NCBI GenBank assembly: GCA_903928755.1
Contig: CAIYSH010000073.1
Coordinates: 1 to 17,362 of the forward strand
Direction of reading: 5' to 3'
Length of the DNA: 17,362 bases
Source: an uncultured Alphaproteobacteria bacterium
GTDB taxonomy: Bacteria; Pseudomonadota; Alphaproteobacteria; Caulobacterales; Caulobacteraceae
Shown here: positions 7,235-14,021 of the stretch, in pieces
Position numbering within the stretch: the stretch's first letter is position 1
Layout of the letters: every line of letters begins with the position of its first letter
The notes under the pieces: generated by a model
Seen by the model: only the letters and a program-made list of their open reading frames with translations
What the model was told of the DNA's origin: nothing
Databases searched by the model: none
Translations under genes and position numbers: made by a program

Positions 7235-7693
7235 TCACAGGGGGAGGGCCGTGGTAAACTTGATTTGCTCCATGGCGAAGGACGAACTGACATCGCCCAG
7301 GGGCGCGGTGGCGATCAGCCGTTTGTAGAACCGGTCATAGGCGGCAATATCCCGGACCACCACCTTGAGCAGATAGTCGGTCTCGCCGCTCATCCGGTAG
7401 AACTCCACCACCTCGGGCAGGGCCGAAGCGCCCCGGGCGAACTGGGTGAGCCAGTCCTCATCATGCCGGGCCGTCCTGACCGCCACGAACACCACCAGAC
7501 CCAGATCCAGCTGGTCACGATCCAGCAAGGCCACCCGCCGCTCGATGATCCCCTGGGCCTCCAGACGCTTGACCCGCTTCCAGCAGGGGGTCTGGGACAG
7601 CCCGACCCGTTCGGCCAGGTCGCTAATGGCCAGACTGGCATCCACCTGGAGTTCCCGCAATATGCGGCGGTCGATTGAATCGAGAGTTTCCAT
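7235..7693 (-). CDS. Lrp/AsnC-family transcriptional regulator
   Basis: The 152-residue product has the standard Lrp layout. Residues about 3-62 are an AsnC-type helix-turn-helix beginning LDSIDRRILRELQVDA, with recognition helix around SQTPCWKRVKRLEAQGII. An alpha/beta RAM effector domain follows, with the typical FYRMSGETDYLLKVVVRD stretch and C-terminal SSFAMEQIKFTTALPL. Such proteins respond to amino acids and bind DNA as dimers or octamers. The ATG at 7693 was chosen because the domain begins right after it; the open frame extends 42 residues upstream to 7819, but that part is unlike any Lrp. No good Shine-Dalgarno precedes this ATG, so a leaderless or weakly initiated message is possible. 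An Lrp-box candidate lies 21 bases upstream, suggesting autoregulation. Target genes are unknown. Confidence 0.92.
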   Translation of the reverse strand: METLDSIDRRILRELQVDASLAISDLAERVGLSQTPCWKRVKRLEAQGIIERRVALLDRDQLDLGLVVFVAVRTARHDEDWLTQFARGASALPEVVEFYRMSGETDYLLKVVVRDIAAYDRFYKRLIATAPLGDVSSSFAMEQIKFTTALPL

Positions 7694-7728
7694 TTTCTGA
7701 AATACCGTTGATGGAGAATTATTTTCTG
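7692..7728. promoter_or_regulatory. Candidate Lrp operator in the lrp/DUF6356 divergent region
   Basis: The 15-mer GAGAATTATTTTCTG at 7714-7728, read on the minus strand as CAGAAAATAATTCTC, matches the E. coli Lrp consensus YAGHAWATTWTDCTR at 13 of 15 positions. The half-site ATTTTCTG occurs again at 7692-7699, exactly 29 bases away and over the start codon of the regulator gene. About three helical turns between sites is the spacing expected for Lrp-type cooperative binding. Autoregulation is inferred. Confidence 0.5.
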
Positions 7729-7812
7729 CAATCTGCCCGAAATGTGTGAAAATCGATAGGGTAATTTCCCCGCCATCCGGGATGATGGAACCCATCAGTC
7801 CCGGAGGATGAC

Positions 7813-8043
7813 ATGGCAACGCAGTTGGGCAGACACCTTCAGGACGTCGGCGAAAGCTATGACGAGCATTTCGTCCACGCGGGGCGGTATGGCCTGGTCC
7901 TGATCGGTGCCGGTATGGCCTGTCTGGTTCACGCCGTCCTGCCCTTCCTGTTTGAAAAGACCGGCAGCCGGTGCGTCTCCCGGCTCTACACTCACATGGC
8001 GGGGCGTGGACGGATGCCGACGGAAGAGTCCGCGCGGGCCTGA
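7813..8043 (+). CDS. DUF6356-type small membrane protein
   Basis: The 76-residue product begins with a polar stretch containing ESYDEHFVHAGRYG, then one hydrophobic segment (about 27-47, GLVLIGAGMACLVHAVLPFLF), then EKTGSR and a basic tail. The combination of YxEH, an AG-x-ACLVHAxLPFLF segment and KTGS is what I associate with the DUF6356 proteins of alphaproteobacteria, whose function is unknown. The protein is probably in the inner membrane. GGAGG lies five bases before the ATG. It is divergent from the lrp-like gene with a 119-base gap carrying the Lrp-box candidate, so it is the natural first target of that regulator. The last 52 bases overlap the VOC gene on the other strand. Confidence 0.75.
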   Translation: MATQLGRHLQDVGESYDEHFVHAGRYGLVLIGAGMACLVHAVLPFLFEKTGSRCVSRLYTHMAGRGRMPTEESARA

Positions 8044-8441
8044 CCCCGGGGTTCGATCAGATCCCAGCGGTTGCCATAGAGGTCCTCGAACACGGCGACG
8101 GTGCCATAGGCTTCCTGTCTGGGCGTTTCGATGAACCGGACTCCGGCCCGGGTCATGGCCTCGAAATCCCTTTGGAAATCGTCGGTGTGCAGGAAGAGAA
8201 AGACCCGCCCGCCCGTCTGGTCGCCAATCCGGTCGCCCTGTTTTTCGCCGTCTGCCCGGGCCAGCAGGAGACCTGATTCCACGGCCCCTGGTGGCCGCAC
8301 GACCACCCAGCGCTTCCCGCCGCCAAGATCGGTATCCTCAACCAGCTGAAAGCCCAGCTTGTGGACATAGAAGTCGATGGCAGGTTCGTAATCTGCGACC
8401 AACAGGGCTGTCAGGGCGATATGGGTCATGATCTGGTCCAT
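7992..8441 (-). CDS. VOC (glyoxalase/bleomycin resistance) family protein
   Basis: The 149-residue product is one vicinal-oxygen-chelate domain made of paired beta-alpha-beta-beta-beta units. ALTALLVADYEPAIDFYVHKLGF (about 9-31) is the first unit with its DYxxAIxFY motif, followed by GKRWVVVRPP. VFLFLHTDDFQRDFEAM and AVFEDLYGNRWDLIEP form the second, with the usual FxDxxGNxWDLIxP ending that supplies a metal-binding Glu. Members act as dioxygenases, isomerases or antibiotic-binding proteins; nothing here fixes the substrate. The start is uncertain: ATG at 8441 or four codons later at 8429, neither with a strong Shine-Dalgarno. A C-terminal tail of about 18 residues after the domain overlaps the DUF6356 gene antisense. 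Confidence 0.85.
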   Translation of the reverse strand: MDQIMTHIALTALLVADYEPAIDFYVHKLGFQLVEDTDLGGGKRWVVVRPPGAVESGLLLARADGEKQGDRIGDQTGGRVFLFLHTDDFQRDFEAMTRAGVRFIETPRQEAYGTVAVFEDLYGNRWDLIEPRGQARADSSVGIRPRPAM

Positions 8442-8488
8442 AGTCGACTTGCCCTGTGAAGCCCATGGGGTAGTCATGGGAGGTTGCT

Positions 8489-8983
8489 TTGACTGCCGGA
8501 AAGGCCCCCGGAATGCCCCTACCCCTGACCCTGCGGGCGACCGAGGGCCTGACATTCGAGGATGGCCCCGACCACGGGCGGATACTGGTCTTCGGTCGCG
8601 AGACCGGCGGTCGCTATGGCTTGATGGAACTGACGCTATCGCCCCGCCCGGGCGTGGCGCAGGCTGAACCGGTGAGCCTGGGACCGCATCGTCACAACGA
8701 TATCGAAGAGAGCTTTTTCGTCCAGTCGGGAAGGATCCGGTTCCTGCTGGGTCAGGACGTTTTTGACCTGGGCGCCGGAGATTTCGTGCGGGTGCCGCCC
8801 GGTACACGACATGGCCTGGCCAATGCAGGCGATGAACCCGCCAGGCTTCTGGTGAGTTTTGTCCCCGGAGGGTTCGAAGACCTGTTCGTGACCCATCGCA
8901 GCGATCAAGCCATTCCACCGCCGGCAAATGGCTTCATTCTCGATGCGACGCGGGATTTTGCGTCCGAGTTTGAAGACGCGTGA
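8489..8983 (+). CDS. Cupin-domain protein
   Basis: The 164-residue product is a single cupin. Motif 1 is GPHRHNDIEESFFVQSG, with His67, His69 and Glu73 as probable metal ligands. Motif 2 is GDFVRVPPGTRHGLAN (97-112), with His108 as the fourth ligand; both match the cupin consensus exactly. A small metal-dependent enzyme, or a sugar- or ligand-binding protein, is likely, but the substrate cannot be read. The start is a TTG at 8489 with GGGAGG five bases upstream; an ATG eight codons in has no comparable site. It is divergent from the VOC gene across only 47 bases, and a CCCATG/CATGGG inverted repeat overlaps its ribosome binding site. Confidence 0.85.
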   Translation: MTAGKAPGMPLPLTLRATEGLTFEDGPDHGRILVFGRETGGRYGLMELTLSPRPGVAQAEPVSLGPHRHNDIEESFFVQSGRIRFLLGQDVFDLGAGDFVRVPPGTRHGLANAGDEPARLLVSFVPGGFEDLFVTHRSDQAIPPPANGFILDATRDFASEFEDA

Positions 8984-9052
8984 GCCTCGCCCCCCACCGG
9001 GACCCCGAACCGGTTCCGAGGGTAAAATCCTGAACCAAGTCTCAGAAATCAT

Positions 9053-9127
<75 letters not shown>

Positions 9128-9157
9128 GCCCTGGGCCTGTGCGGCACCAGAGCGCGT

Positions 9158-9186
9158 CCTATAGCGGGAGTGTGGGCGACGGCCAA
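9158..9186 (-). promoter_or_regulatory. Candidate promoter of tRNA-Gly
   Basis: On the minus strand, TTGGCC (9186-9181) and TATAGG (9163-9158) are separated by exactly 17 bases, each four of six to the sigma-70 consensus. Transcription would begin near 9151, about 24 bases before the mature tRNA. It lies in the short gap after the dcd stop codon. Confidence 0.5.
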
Positions 9187-9200
9187 GGGGTCGGGTGCGT

Positions 9201-10220
9201 CTATTCCCAGGGACGGAAGTGTTTCGACAGCTTCAGGCCCTGGCGCTGATAGTGGCTGCCGCCCTCGCCATAGAGCCGGTCAGGCCGGCTGATCAGGGGT
9301 TCGTGGACCAGACGGGCCACGGTCTGGCCGTCCTCCAGCAGGAAGGGGGTCTCATGGCTGCGGACCTCCAGCACGCCCCGGGAGCCGGCGGCCCCGGCCT
9401 CGGCCGTGCCGAAGCCCGGATCGAAAAAGCCGGCATAGTGGACCCGGAACTCACCCACCGAAGGATCGATGGGGGTCATCTCGGCGGCTTCCATCACCGG
9501 GATCTCGATCGCCTCCTTGGAGGCCAGTATGTAGAATTCGCCCGGGTCCAGCAGGAGTTCGCCGCGAACCGGATGCAGGGGCTCCCAGAAATCCCGCGGG
9601 TCGTGACCATCCACCCGGTCCATGTCGACCACGCCGGAATGGCGACGGGCCCGGAATCCCGCCACCCCGTCGCTGAGGTCGACCCCGACACTGCGGGTGC
9701 CCAGGCGGGCGGGTGTGCCGCGCTTGAGGCGCAGCTGGTTCAGGCGGGTGCCGGTGCGCACCAGTATGGAAAAGGTCTGGGGGGCGATCTCGATGTAGAT
9801 CGGGCCGTCATAGCCCGCTGCCACATCGTCAAAGGCCGGTTGCCGGTCACTGAGCAGGCGGACAAACACGTCTACCCGGCCGGTGGAGCTTTTGGGATTG
9901 GCCCGGGCGGAAATGTCGGCTGGCAGGCTGAGCCGCTCCTGGAGCTCGGCGATATAGACGCAGCCCCGCTCAAGCACGGCGCCCTTGCTGAGGTCCAGCT
10001 CATGCATGGCCACATCGGCGATGCGGCTGGCCACGGTGCGGCCCAGGCGCGGCAGGAAGGAGGCCCGCACCCGCCAGCAGCGCACGCCCAGACGCAGGTC
10101 CAGGCTGGCCGGTTGCACCTGGTTGGCGTCAAACGGGCTCTGCGCGGTGATGGCCCCCAGGGTGATCAGGGCGTCAATGGACTGGCAGGGAAGAATCCCG
10201 GCGGTGGCAGTGTTTGTCAT
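9201..10220 (-). CDS. dcd: 2'-deoxycytidine 5'-triphosphate deaminase, long alphaproteobacterial form
   Basis: The enzyme converts dCTP to dUTP, feeding dTMP synthesis. At 339 residues it is much longer than the ~190-residue E. coli Dcd and matches the double-length form found in Alphaproteobacteria. The first half carries QPASLDLRLG (36-45), the ARANPKSSTGRVD segment (106-118) in place of the usual Arg-Ser-Ser active-site motif, and AGYDGPIYIEI with Glu144 as probable catalytic Glu. The second half repeats the jelly-roll pattern (about 165-335; VGVDLSDG, then GEFYILASKEAIEIP and YAGFFDPGFG). The ATG at 10220 has AAGGGAG close upstream; an ATG at 10256 is less likely. It is divergent from metZ. 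Confidence 0.9.
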   Translation of the reverse strand: MTNTATAGILPCQSIDALITLGAITAQSPFDANQVQPASLDLRLGVRCWRVRASFLPRLGRTVASRIADVAMHELDLSKGAVLERGCVYIAELQERLSLPADISARANPKSSTGRVDVFVRLLSDRQPAFDDVAAGYDGPIYIEIAPQTFSILVRTGTRLNQLRLKRGTPARLGTRSVGVDLSDGVAGFRARRHSGVVDMDRVDGHDPRDFWEPLHPVRGELLLDPGEFYILASKEAIEIPVMEAAEMTPIDPSVGEFRVHYAGFFDPGFGTAEAGAAGSRGVLEVRSHETPFLLEDGQTVARLVHEPLISRPDRLYGEGGSHYQRQGLKLSKHFRPWE

Positions 10221-10250
10221 CGCTCCCTTAGTCGCCCTCCGGAAGGCGCT

Positions 10251-10336
10251 TGGCAAGATCGGCGTCCGCTGAGGGGTCAGTCAGAAAACCTGACTTGCCA
10301 TCGGCACCCTTGACCGTGACCAGTGGGTCGGGTCAA
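10251..10336 (+). promoter_or_regulatory. Structured 5' leader upstream of metZ, possible RNA regulator
   Basis: Three nested or adjacent perfect inverted repeats precede metZ. TGGCAAG (10251-10257) pairs with CTTGCCA (10294-10300). AGTCAG (10279-10284) pairs with CTGACT (10290-10295) around the loop AAAAC, and partly competes with the first. TTGACC (10310-10315) pairs with GGTCAA (10331-10336) and encloses GACC/GGTC (10318-10321 with 10326-10329). The last hairpin ends about 17 bases before the Shine-Dalgarno. Mutually exclusive stems before a methionine gene suggest regulation at RNA level. I could not match the sequence to the conserved bases of SAM-II or other SAM riboswitches. Parts may instead be DNA operators for dcd and metZ. 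Confidence 0.35.
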
Positions 10337-10364
10337 CAGCGAGACGAAACCTCAGGAGCACCCC

Positions 10365-11549
10365 ATGGCCGAGAATCCGCAGGACTGGGAACAGGAAACC
10401 AAGCTGGTGCGCGGCGGCCTCGCCCGCTCGCCCTATGGCGAGATCTCCGAAGCCCTCTATCTCACCCAGAGCTTTGCCTATGACAGCGCCAGCGCCGCCG
10501 ACCGCCGGTTCTCCGGCGAAGACGCGGGCTACATCTATCAGCGGTTCGGCAACCCCACGACCCAGATGTTCGAGGACCGGCTGGCCCTGCTGGAAGGGGC
10601 GCAGCTCTGCCGCGCCACAGCCTCGGGCATGGCCGCCGTACACGTGGCCCTGCAGGGTCTGGTCCGGGCGGGCGACCATATTGTCGCCGGGCGCGCCCTG
10701 TTCGGCTCCTGCCGCTGGATCCTGTCGGAGTGGATGCCAAGGTTCGGCGTGGAGGTAACCTATGTGGACGCCACGGACCTGAACGCCTGGAAGAATGCTG
10801 TGAGGCCCAATACCAGGGCCTTCCTGGTCGAAAGCCCGGCCAACCCCTTGCTGGAAGTCACCGCCATCGGCGCCGTGGCCGAGATCGCCCACGCCGCCGG
10901 GGCCAAACTGGTGGTCGACAATGTGTTTGCCACGCCGATCTTCCAGAAGCCCCTGGCCCTGGGTGCAGACATCGTCGTCTATTCCGCGACCAAGCATATT
11001 GACGGTCAGGGTCGTGTGCTGGGCGGTGCCATACTGGGCAACGAGCCCCTGATGAGCGAGTCCTACAAGGACATACTGCGCCATACAGGCCCGGCCCTGT
11101 CGCCGTTCAATTCCTGGGTGCTGCTGAAGGGTCTCGAAACCCTGGAACTGCGGGTCACCCGCCAGGCGGAGAACGCCACAAAGGTCGCCAACGCCATTGG
11201 TGAACACGCCAAGGTCAAGCGCGTCCTGTTCCCGGGCAGACCTGACCATCCCCAGGCGGCCCTGATCGCCAACCAGATGACCGGCCCCGGTAATGTGGTC
11301 GCCTTTGATCTGGGTGACCGGGCCGCGGCATGGCGGTTCCTGGATGCCCTGGCGATTGTCGATATTTCCAACAATCTGGGCGACGCCAAGTCCATGGCCA
11401 CCCACCCCTGCACCACCACCCACAGGTCCATGCCCGAGGCTGAGCGCCTGGAGATCGGCCTGACCGAGGGCTGGGTGCGAATGAGTGTTGGCCTGGAAGG
11501 GGCTGGCGACCTGGTGCGGGACGTCAGCCGGGCCCTGGACGCGGCCTGA
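10365..11549 (+). CDS. metZ: O-succinylhomoserine sulfhydrylase
   Basis: MetZ forms homocysteine directly from O-succinylhomoserine and sulfide, using PLP, in the methionine pathway. The 394-residue product has the usual length and the Cys/Met metabolism enzyme fold: YQRFGNPT (58-65), the phosphate-binding ASGMAA (86-91), VESPANP (155-161), Asp185 that pairs with the pyridine nitrogen, and YSATKHIDGQGRVLGGA, with Schiff-base Lys210. The TKHIDGQGR form is characteristic of MetZ; a cystathionine synthase or lyase is less likely. AGGAG lies seven bases before the ATG at 10365, so the in-frame extension back to 10323 is rejected. It is divergent from dcd, an arrangement I associate with other alphaproteobacteria, and has a structured leader. 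Confidence 0.92.
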   Translation: MAENPQDWEQETKLVRGGLARSPYGEISEALYLTQSFAYDSASAADRRFSGEDAGYIYQRFGNPTTQMFEDRLALLEGAQLCRATASGMAAVHVALQGLVRAGDHIVAGRALFGSCRWILSEWMPRFGVEVTYVDATDLNAWKNAVRPNTRAFLVESPANPLLEVTAIGAVAEIAHAAGAKLVVDNVFATPIFQKPLALGADIVVYSATKHIDGQGRVLGGAILGNEPLMSESYKDILRHTGPALSPFNSWVLLKGLETLELRVTRQAENATKVANAIGEHAKVKRVLFPGRPDHPQAALIANQMTGPGNVVAFDLGDRAAAWRFLDALAIVDISNNLGDAKSMATHPCTTTHRSMPEAERLEIGLTEGWVRMSVGLEGAGDLVRDVSRALDAA

Positions 11550-11550
11550 C

Positions 11551-11567
11551 GGCCGCGCCCTGCGGCC
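11551..11567. terminator. GC hairpin between convergent metZ and SDR genes
   Basis: GGCCGC (11551-11556) and GCGGCC (11562-11567) form a perfect 6-bp stem around a 5-base loop. It fills the whole 17-base gap between the metZ stop codon and the SDR stop codon. It would form on either transcript. Neither strand has a T run after it, so it would be a non-canonical terminator or simply an RNA 3'-end structure. Confidence 0.4.
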
Positions 11568-12352
11568 TAGAAGATGCCGTAGCCGCCGTCGATCAGGAAG
11601 CTGTCACCGGTGTGGAAGCTCGAGGCGTCCGAGGCCAGATAGACGGCCATGCCGCCAAAGTCGGCGGGCTGGCCCCAGCGGCGGACAGGCACGCGCTTGA
11701 TGACATTGTCATTGAACTTGTCATTGCCCTGGGCCCCGGCGGTCATGTCGGTTGCGATCCAGCCCGGCAGGATGGCGTTGGCGCGGACGCCGTAACGGGC
11801 ATGCTCGACGGCGATGGCGCGGATCATGGAGATGACGGCACCCTTTGTGGCGGCATAGGCCTCATTGCGCGGGGCACCGTCCAGGGCTGACAGGGAAGAA
11901 ATCACCACCAGGGAGCCCCCGGCCCGGTCACCTTCCCCGGCACGGGCGACCATGTGCTTGCAGGCCTCGCGGAAGGTGAAGAAGACGCCATCCAGATTGA
12001 CCGACAGGACCCGGCGGTACTGTTCGGTGGAAAACTCGGAGAAGGAGGGGGCGCCGCCGCCAATGCCGGCATTGGCCACCACCGTGTCGACCCGGCCCAT
12101 CTTGTTGACCGCCTCGACCATGCCCGCACGCACCGCCTCTTCATCGGCGACATTGACCACCTGGGTCAGCACCCGGACACCGGTTGCCTTCAGCCTGTCT
12201 TCCGCATCCGCGTTCTTGGTCGGGTTGGATCCCCAGATCACCACATCGGCACCGGCCTGGGCCAGGGCTTCGGCCATGCCGAACCCGATACCGCCATTGC
12301 CACCGGTTACCAGGGCGACTTTTCCCGTCAGATCAAAAGGCTTGAAAGCCAT
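11567..12352 (-). CDS. SDR-family NAD(P)-dependent oxidoreductase
   Basis: The 261-residue product is a classical short-chain dehydrogenase with one Rossmann domain. It has the cofactor loop TGGNGGIG (16-23), NAG (94-96), and the catalytic set Ser153, Tyr166 and Lys170 (YAATK), then PGWIATDM and a C-terminal GDSFLIDGGYG. No basic residue clearly marks NADP specificity in the loop after the second strand. It should oxidise or reduce an alcohol/carbonyl pair; the substrate is open. It starts 89 bases after the methylmalonate-semialdehyde dehydrogenase gene on the same strand, so the two may be cotranscribed and share a branched-chain or propionate-related pathway, which is inference. GGGAG precedes the ATG by ten bases. 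Confidence 0.9.
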   Translation of the reverse strand: MAFKPFDLTGKVALVTGGNGGIGFGMAEALAQAGADVVIWGSNPTKNADAEDRLKATGVRVLTQVVNVADEEAVRAGMVEAVNKMGRVDTVVANAGIGGGAPSFSEFSTEQYRRVLSVNLDGVFFTFREACKHMVARAGEGDRAGGSLVVISSLSALDGAPRNEAYAATKGAVISMIRAIAVEHARYGVRANAILPGWIATDMTAGAQGNDKFNDNVIKRVPVRRWGQPADFGGMAVYLASDASSFHTGDSFLIDGGYGIF

Positions 12353-12422
12353 GGTCGTTTCTCTCCCGATTTATGTCATTGAGGCCGGAATGGCGGCCCT
12401 CACCCTGGGTCCGTCAAGACCC

Positions 12423-12456
12423 CTATTTCATGGTTGGCGCGCTACTTCATGGTTGG
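12423..12456. repeat. Short tandem duplication at the mmsA stop codon
   Basis: On the minus strand the last codons of mmsA, CCAACCATGAAGTAG (12456-12442), are repeated as CCAACCATGAAATAG (12437-12423), with a 4-base spacer and one mismatch, giving a 19-base period. The second copy lies beyond the stop and in another frame. It looks like a small slippage duplication. Confidence 0.85.
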
Positions 12457-13953
12457 AATGACGAAGGCGGAGTCGGTCACATCCCCATCCGGCCAGCGGG
12501 CCGTGACGGTCTTGACCTTGGTGTAGAACTTCACGCCCTCGATCCCGTGCTGGTTGGTATCGCCGAAGGCCGAGCGCTTCCATCCTCCGAAGGAGTGATA
12601 GGCCAGGGGCACCGGAATGGGGACATTGATCCCCACCATGCCCACATTGACCCTTGCCGCAAATTCACGGGCAAGCTTGCCGCTGCGGGTGAAGATGGCC
12701 ACACCATTGCCGTACTGGTGGGCGGAGGGCAGGGCCAGGGCCGCCTCGAAGGTTTCAGCCCGGACCATCTGTAGGACCGGTCCGAAAATTTCTTCCTGAT
12801 AGGTCTTCATGCCGGGCTTCACCTGATCAAACAGGCTGGGCCCGATGAAGAAGCCCTTCTCATAGCCCTGCAGCTGGAATCCCCGACCGTCGACTACCAG
12901 CTCTGCGCCTTCATCAATGCCGAGCTGGATGTAGTCGGCAATCTTCTGGCGATGGGCCGCACTGACCACCGGCCCGTAATGGGCAGCAGGATCGTTGGAC
13001 AGGCCGACCTTCAGGGTGTCGATCTCGGCCACCAGACGTTCGCGAAGCTCGTCGGCCGTCCTGGCTCCCACCGGCACCACCACCGGCAGGGCCATGCAGC
13101 GCTCACCGGCCGACCCGAAGGCCGCCCCGGAGAGGTCCTTGACCACCTGGTCAAGGTCGGCATCGGGCATGACAATGCCATGGTTCTTGGCACCGCCCAT
13201 GGCCTGGACCCGCTTGCCGTTGGCCGTGCCCCTTGAATAGACATAGTGGGCAATGTCGGAGCTGCCGACAAAACTCACGGCCGCAATGGCTGGATGATCA
13301 AGGATGGCGTCGACGCTGACCTTGTCGCCATGCACGACATTGAGGACGCCCCGAACGTCCTGGCCCACAGCGGCACCGGCCTCCATGAACAGCTCCGCCA
13401 GACGGACAGGCACCGACGAATCCTTCTCGGAGGGCTTGAGGATGAAGGTATTGCCCACGGCAATCGCCACACCAAACATCCACATGGGGATCATGGCCGG
13501 GAAGTTGAACGGAGTAATGCCTGCCGCGACGCCCAGGGGCTGACGCATGGAATAGACATCAATCCCCGGCCCGGCCCCCTCGGTATATTCGCCCTTGAGG
13601 ACATGGGGGATGCCGCAGGTGAATTCGATCACATCGAGACCCCGCTGGATGTCACCCCTGGAGTCGGCAATGACCTTGCCGTGCTCGGAGGACAGAAGCT
13701 CGGCCAGGTCCTGCATGTGGGCTTCCACAAGCCGTTTGAACTCGAACATCACCCGCGCCCGGCGCTGGGGATTTGTGGCCGCCCAGCCAGGCTGGGCACG
13801 CAGGGCGGCCTGGACCGCCAGGTCCACCTCGGCTGCCGATCCCAGGGCCACCCGGGCCTGGACCTCTCCGGTGTTCGGATTGAAAACCTCGCCAGACCGG
13901 GCGGAGGTTCCGGCATGGGGTGAGCCGTCGATGAAGTGGATGATGTTGCGCAT
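12442..13953 (-). CDS. mmsA: CoA-acylating methylmalonate-semialdehyde dehydrogenase
   Basis: The enzyme turns methylmalonate semialdehyde (valine catabolism) or malonate semialdehyde into propionyl-CoA or acetyl-CoA with NAD, CoA and loss of CO2. The 503-residue product is full length. It has ITPFNFPAMIP with Asn150, ILKPSEKD with Lys173 for cofactor binding, FVGSSD (228-233), MGGAKNH (252-258) and FGSAGERCMA with catalytic Cys286. Asn at the place of the usual aldehyde dehydrogenase general-base Glu (in the MGGAKNH motif) is a mark of this subfamily. EIFGPVL is further on. The ATG at 13953 begins the normal N-terminus, but its Shine-Dalgarno is weak. It is followed by the SDR gene and is divergent, across 68 bases, from the acyltransferase gene. 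Confidence 0.94.
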   Translation of the reverse strand: MRNIIHFIDGSPHAGTSARSGEVFNPNTGEVQARVALGSAAEVDLAVQAALRAQPGWAATNPQRRARVMFEFKRLVEAHMQDLAELLSSEHGKVIADSRGDIQRGLDVIEFTCGIPHVLKGEYTEGAGPGIDVYSMRQPLGVAAGITPFNFPAMIPMWMFGVAIAVGNTFILKPSEKDSSVPVRLAELFMEAGAAVGQDVRGVLNVVHGDKVSVDAILDHPAIAAVSFVGSSDIAHYVYSRGTANGKRVQAMGGAKNHGIVMPDADLDQVVKDLSGAAFGSAGERCMALPVVVPVGARTADELRERLVAEIDTLKVGLSNDPAAHYGPVVSAAHRQKIADYIQLGIDEGAELVVDGRGFQLQGYEKGFFIGPSLFDQVKPGMKTYQEEIFGPVLQMVRAETFEAALALPSAHQYGNGVAIFTRSGKLAREFAARVNVGMVGINVPIPVPLAYHSFGGWKRSAFGDTNQHGIEGVKFYTKVKTVTARWPDGDVTDSAFVIPTMK

Positions 13954-13961
13954 GGGAATCT

Positions 13962-13990
13962 TCTAGGGGCTGGTTTCCGTCATGCCTAGA
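13962..13990. promoter_or_regulatory. TCTAGG/CCTAGA inverted repeat in mmsA divergent region
   Basis: TCTAGG (13962-13967) and CCTAGA (13985-13990) form a perfect 6-bp inverted repeat separated by 17 bases. It fills much of the 68-base gap between the divergent mmsA and acyltransferase genes. CTAG is usually rare in proteobacterial genomes, so two copies in dyad arrangement are notable. A dimeric repressor site is possible; the regulator is unknown. Confidence 0.3.
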
Positions 13991-14021
13991 CCTCAAGGCC
14001 GGGCGAAGGCATTCTCACCCC

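Noticed and set aside
7694..7819. N-terminal extension of the Lrp-like protein by 42 residues
   Set aside because: The added residues resemble no Lrp N-terminus and are translated from the promoter-like divergent region; the normal family start is at 7693.
9195..10313. 372-residue plus-strand open frame opposite dcd
   Set aside because: Composition is rich in Gly, His and Gln without any motif, and the opposite strand encodes a clear dCTP deaminase.
10221..10364. Known SAM-II riboswitch before metZ
   Set aside because: I looked for the conserved pseudoknot bases (such as a GCUAAA-type segment) and did not see them, so only an unnamed structured leader is reported.
10281..11423. 380-residue minus-strand open frame opposite metZ
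   Set aside because: It is a shadow of metZ, which has the complete PLP-enzyme signature and a good ribosome binding site.
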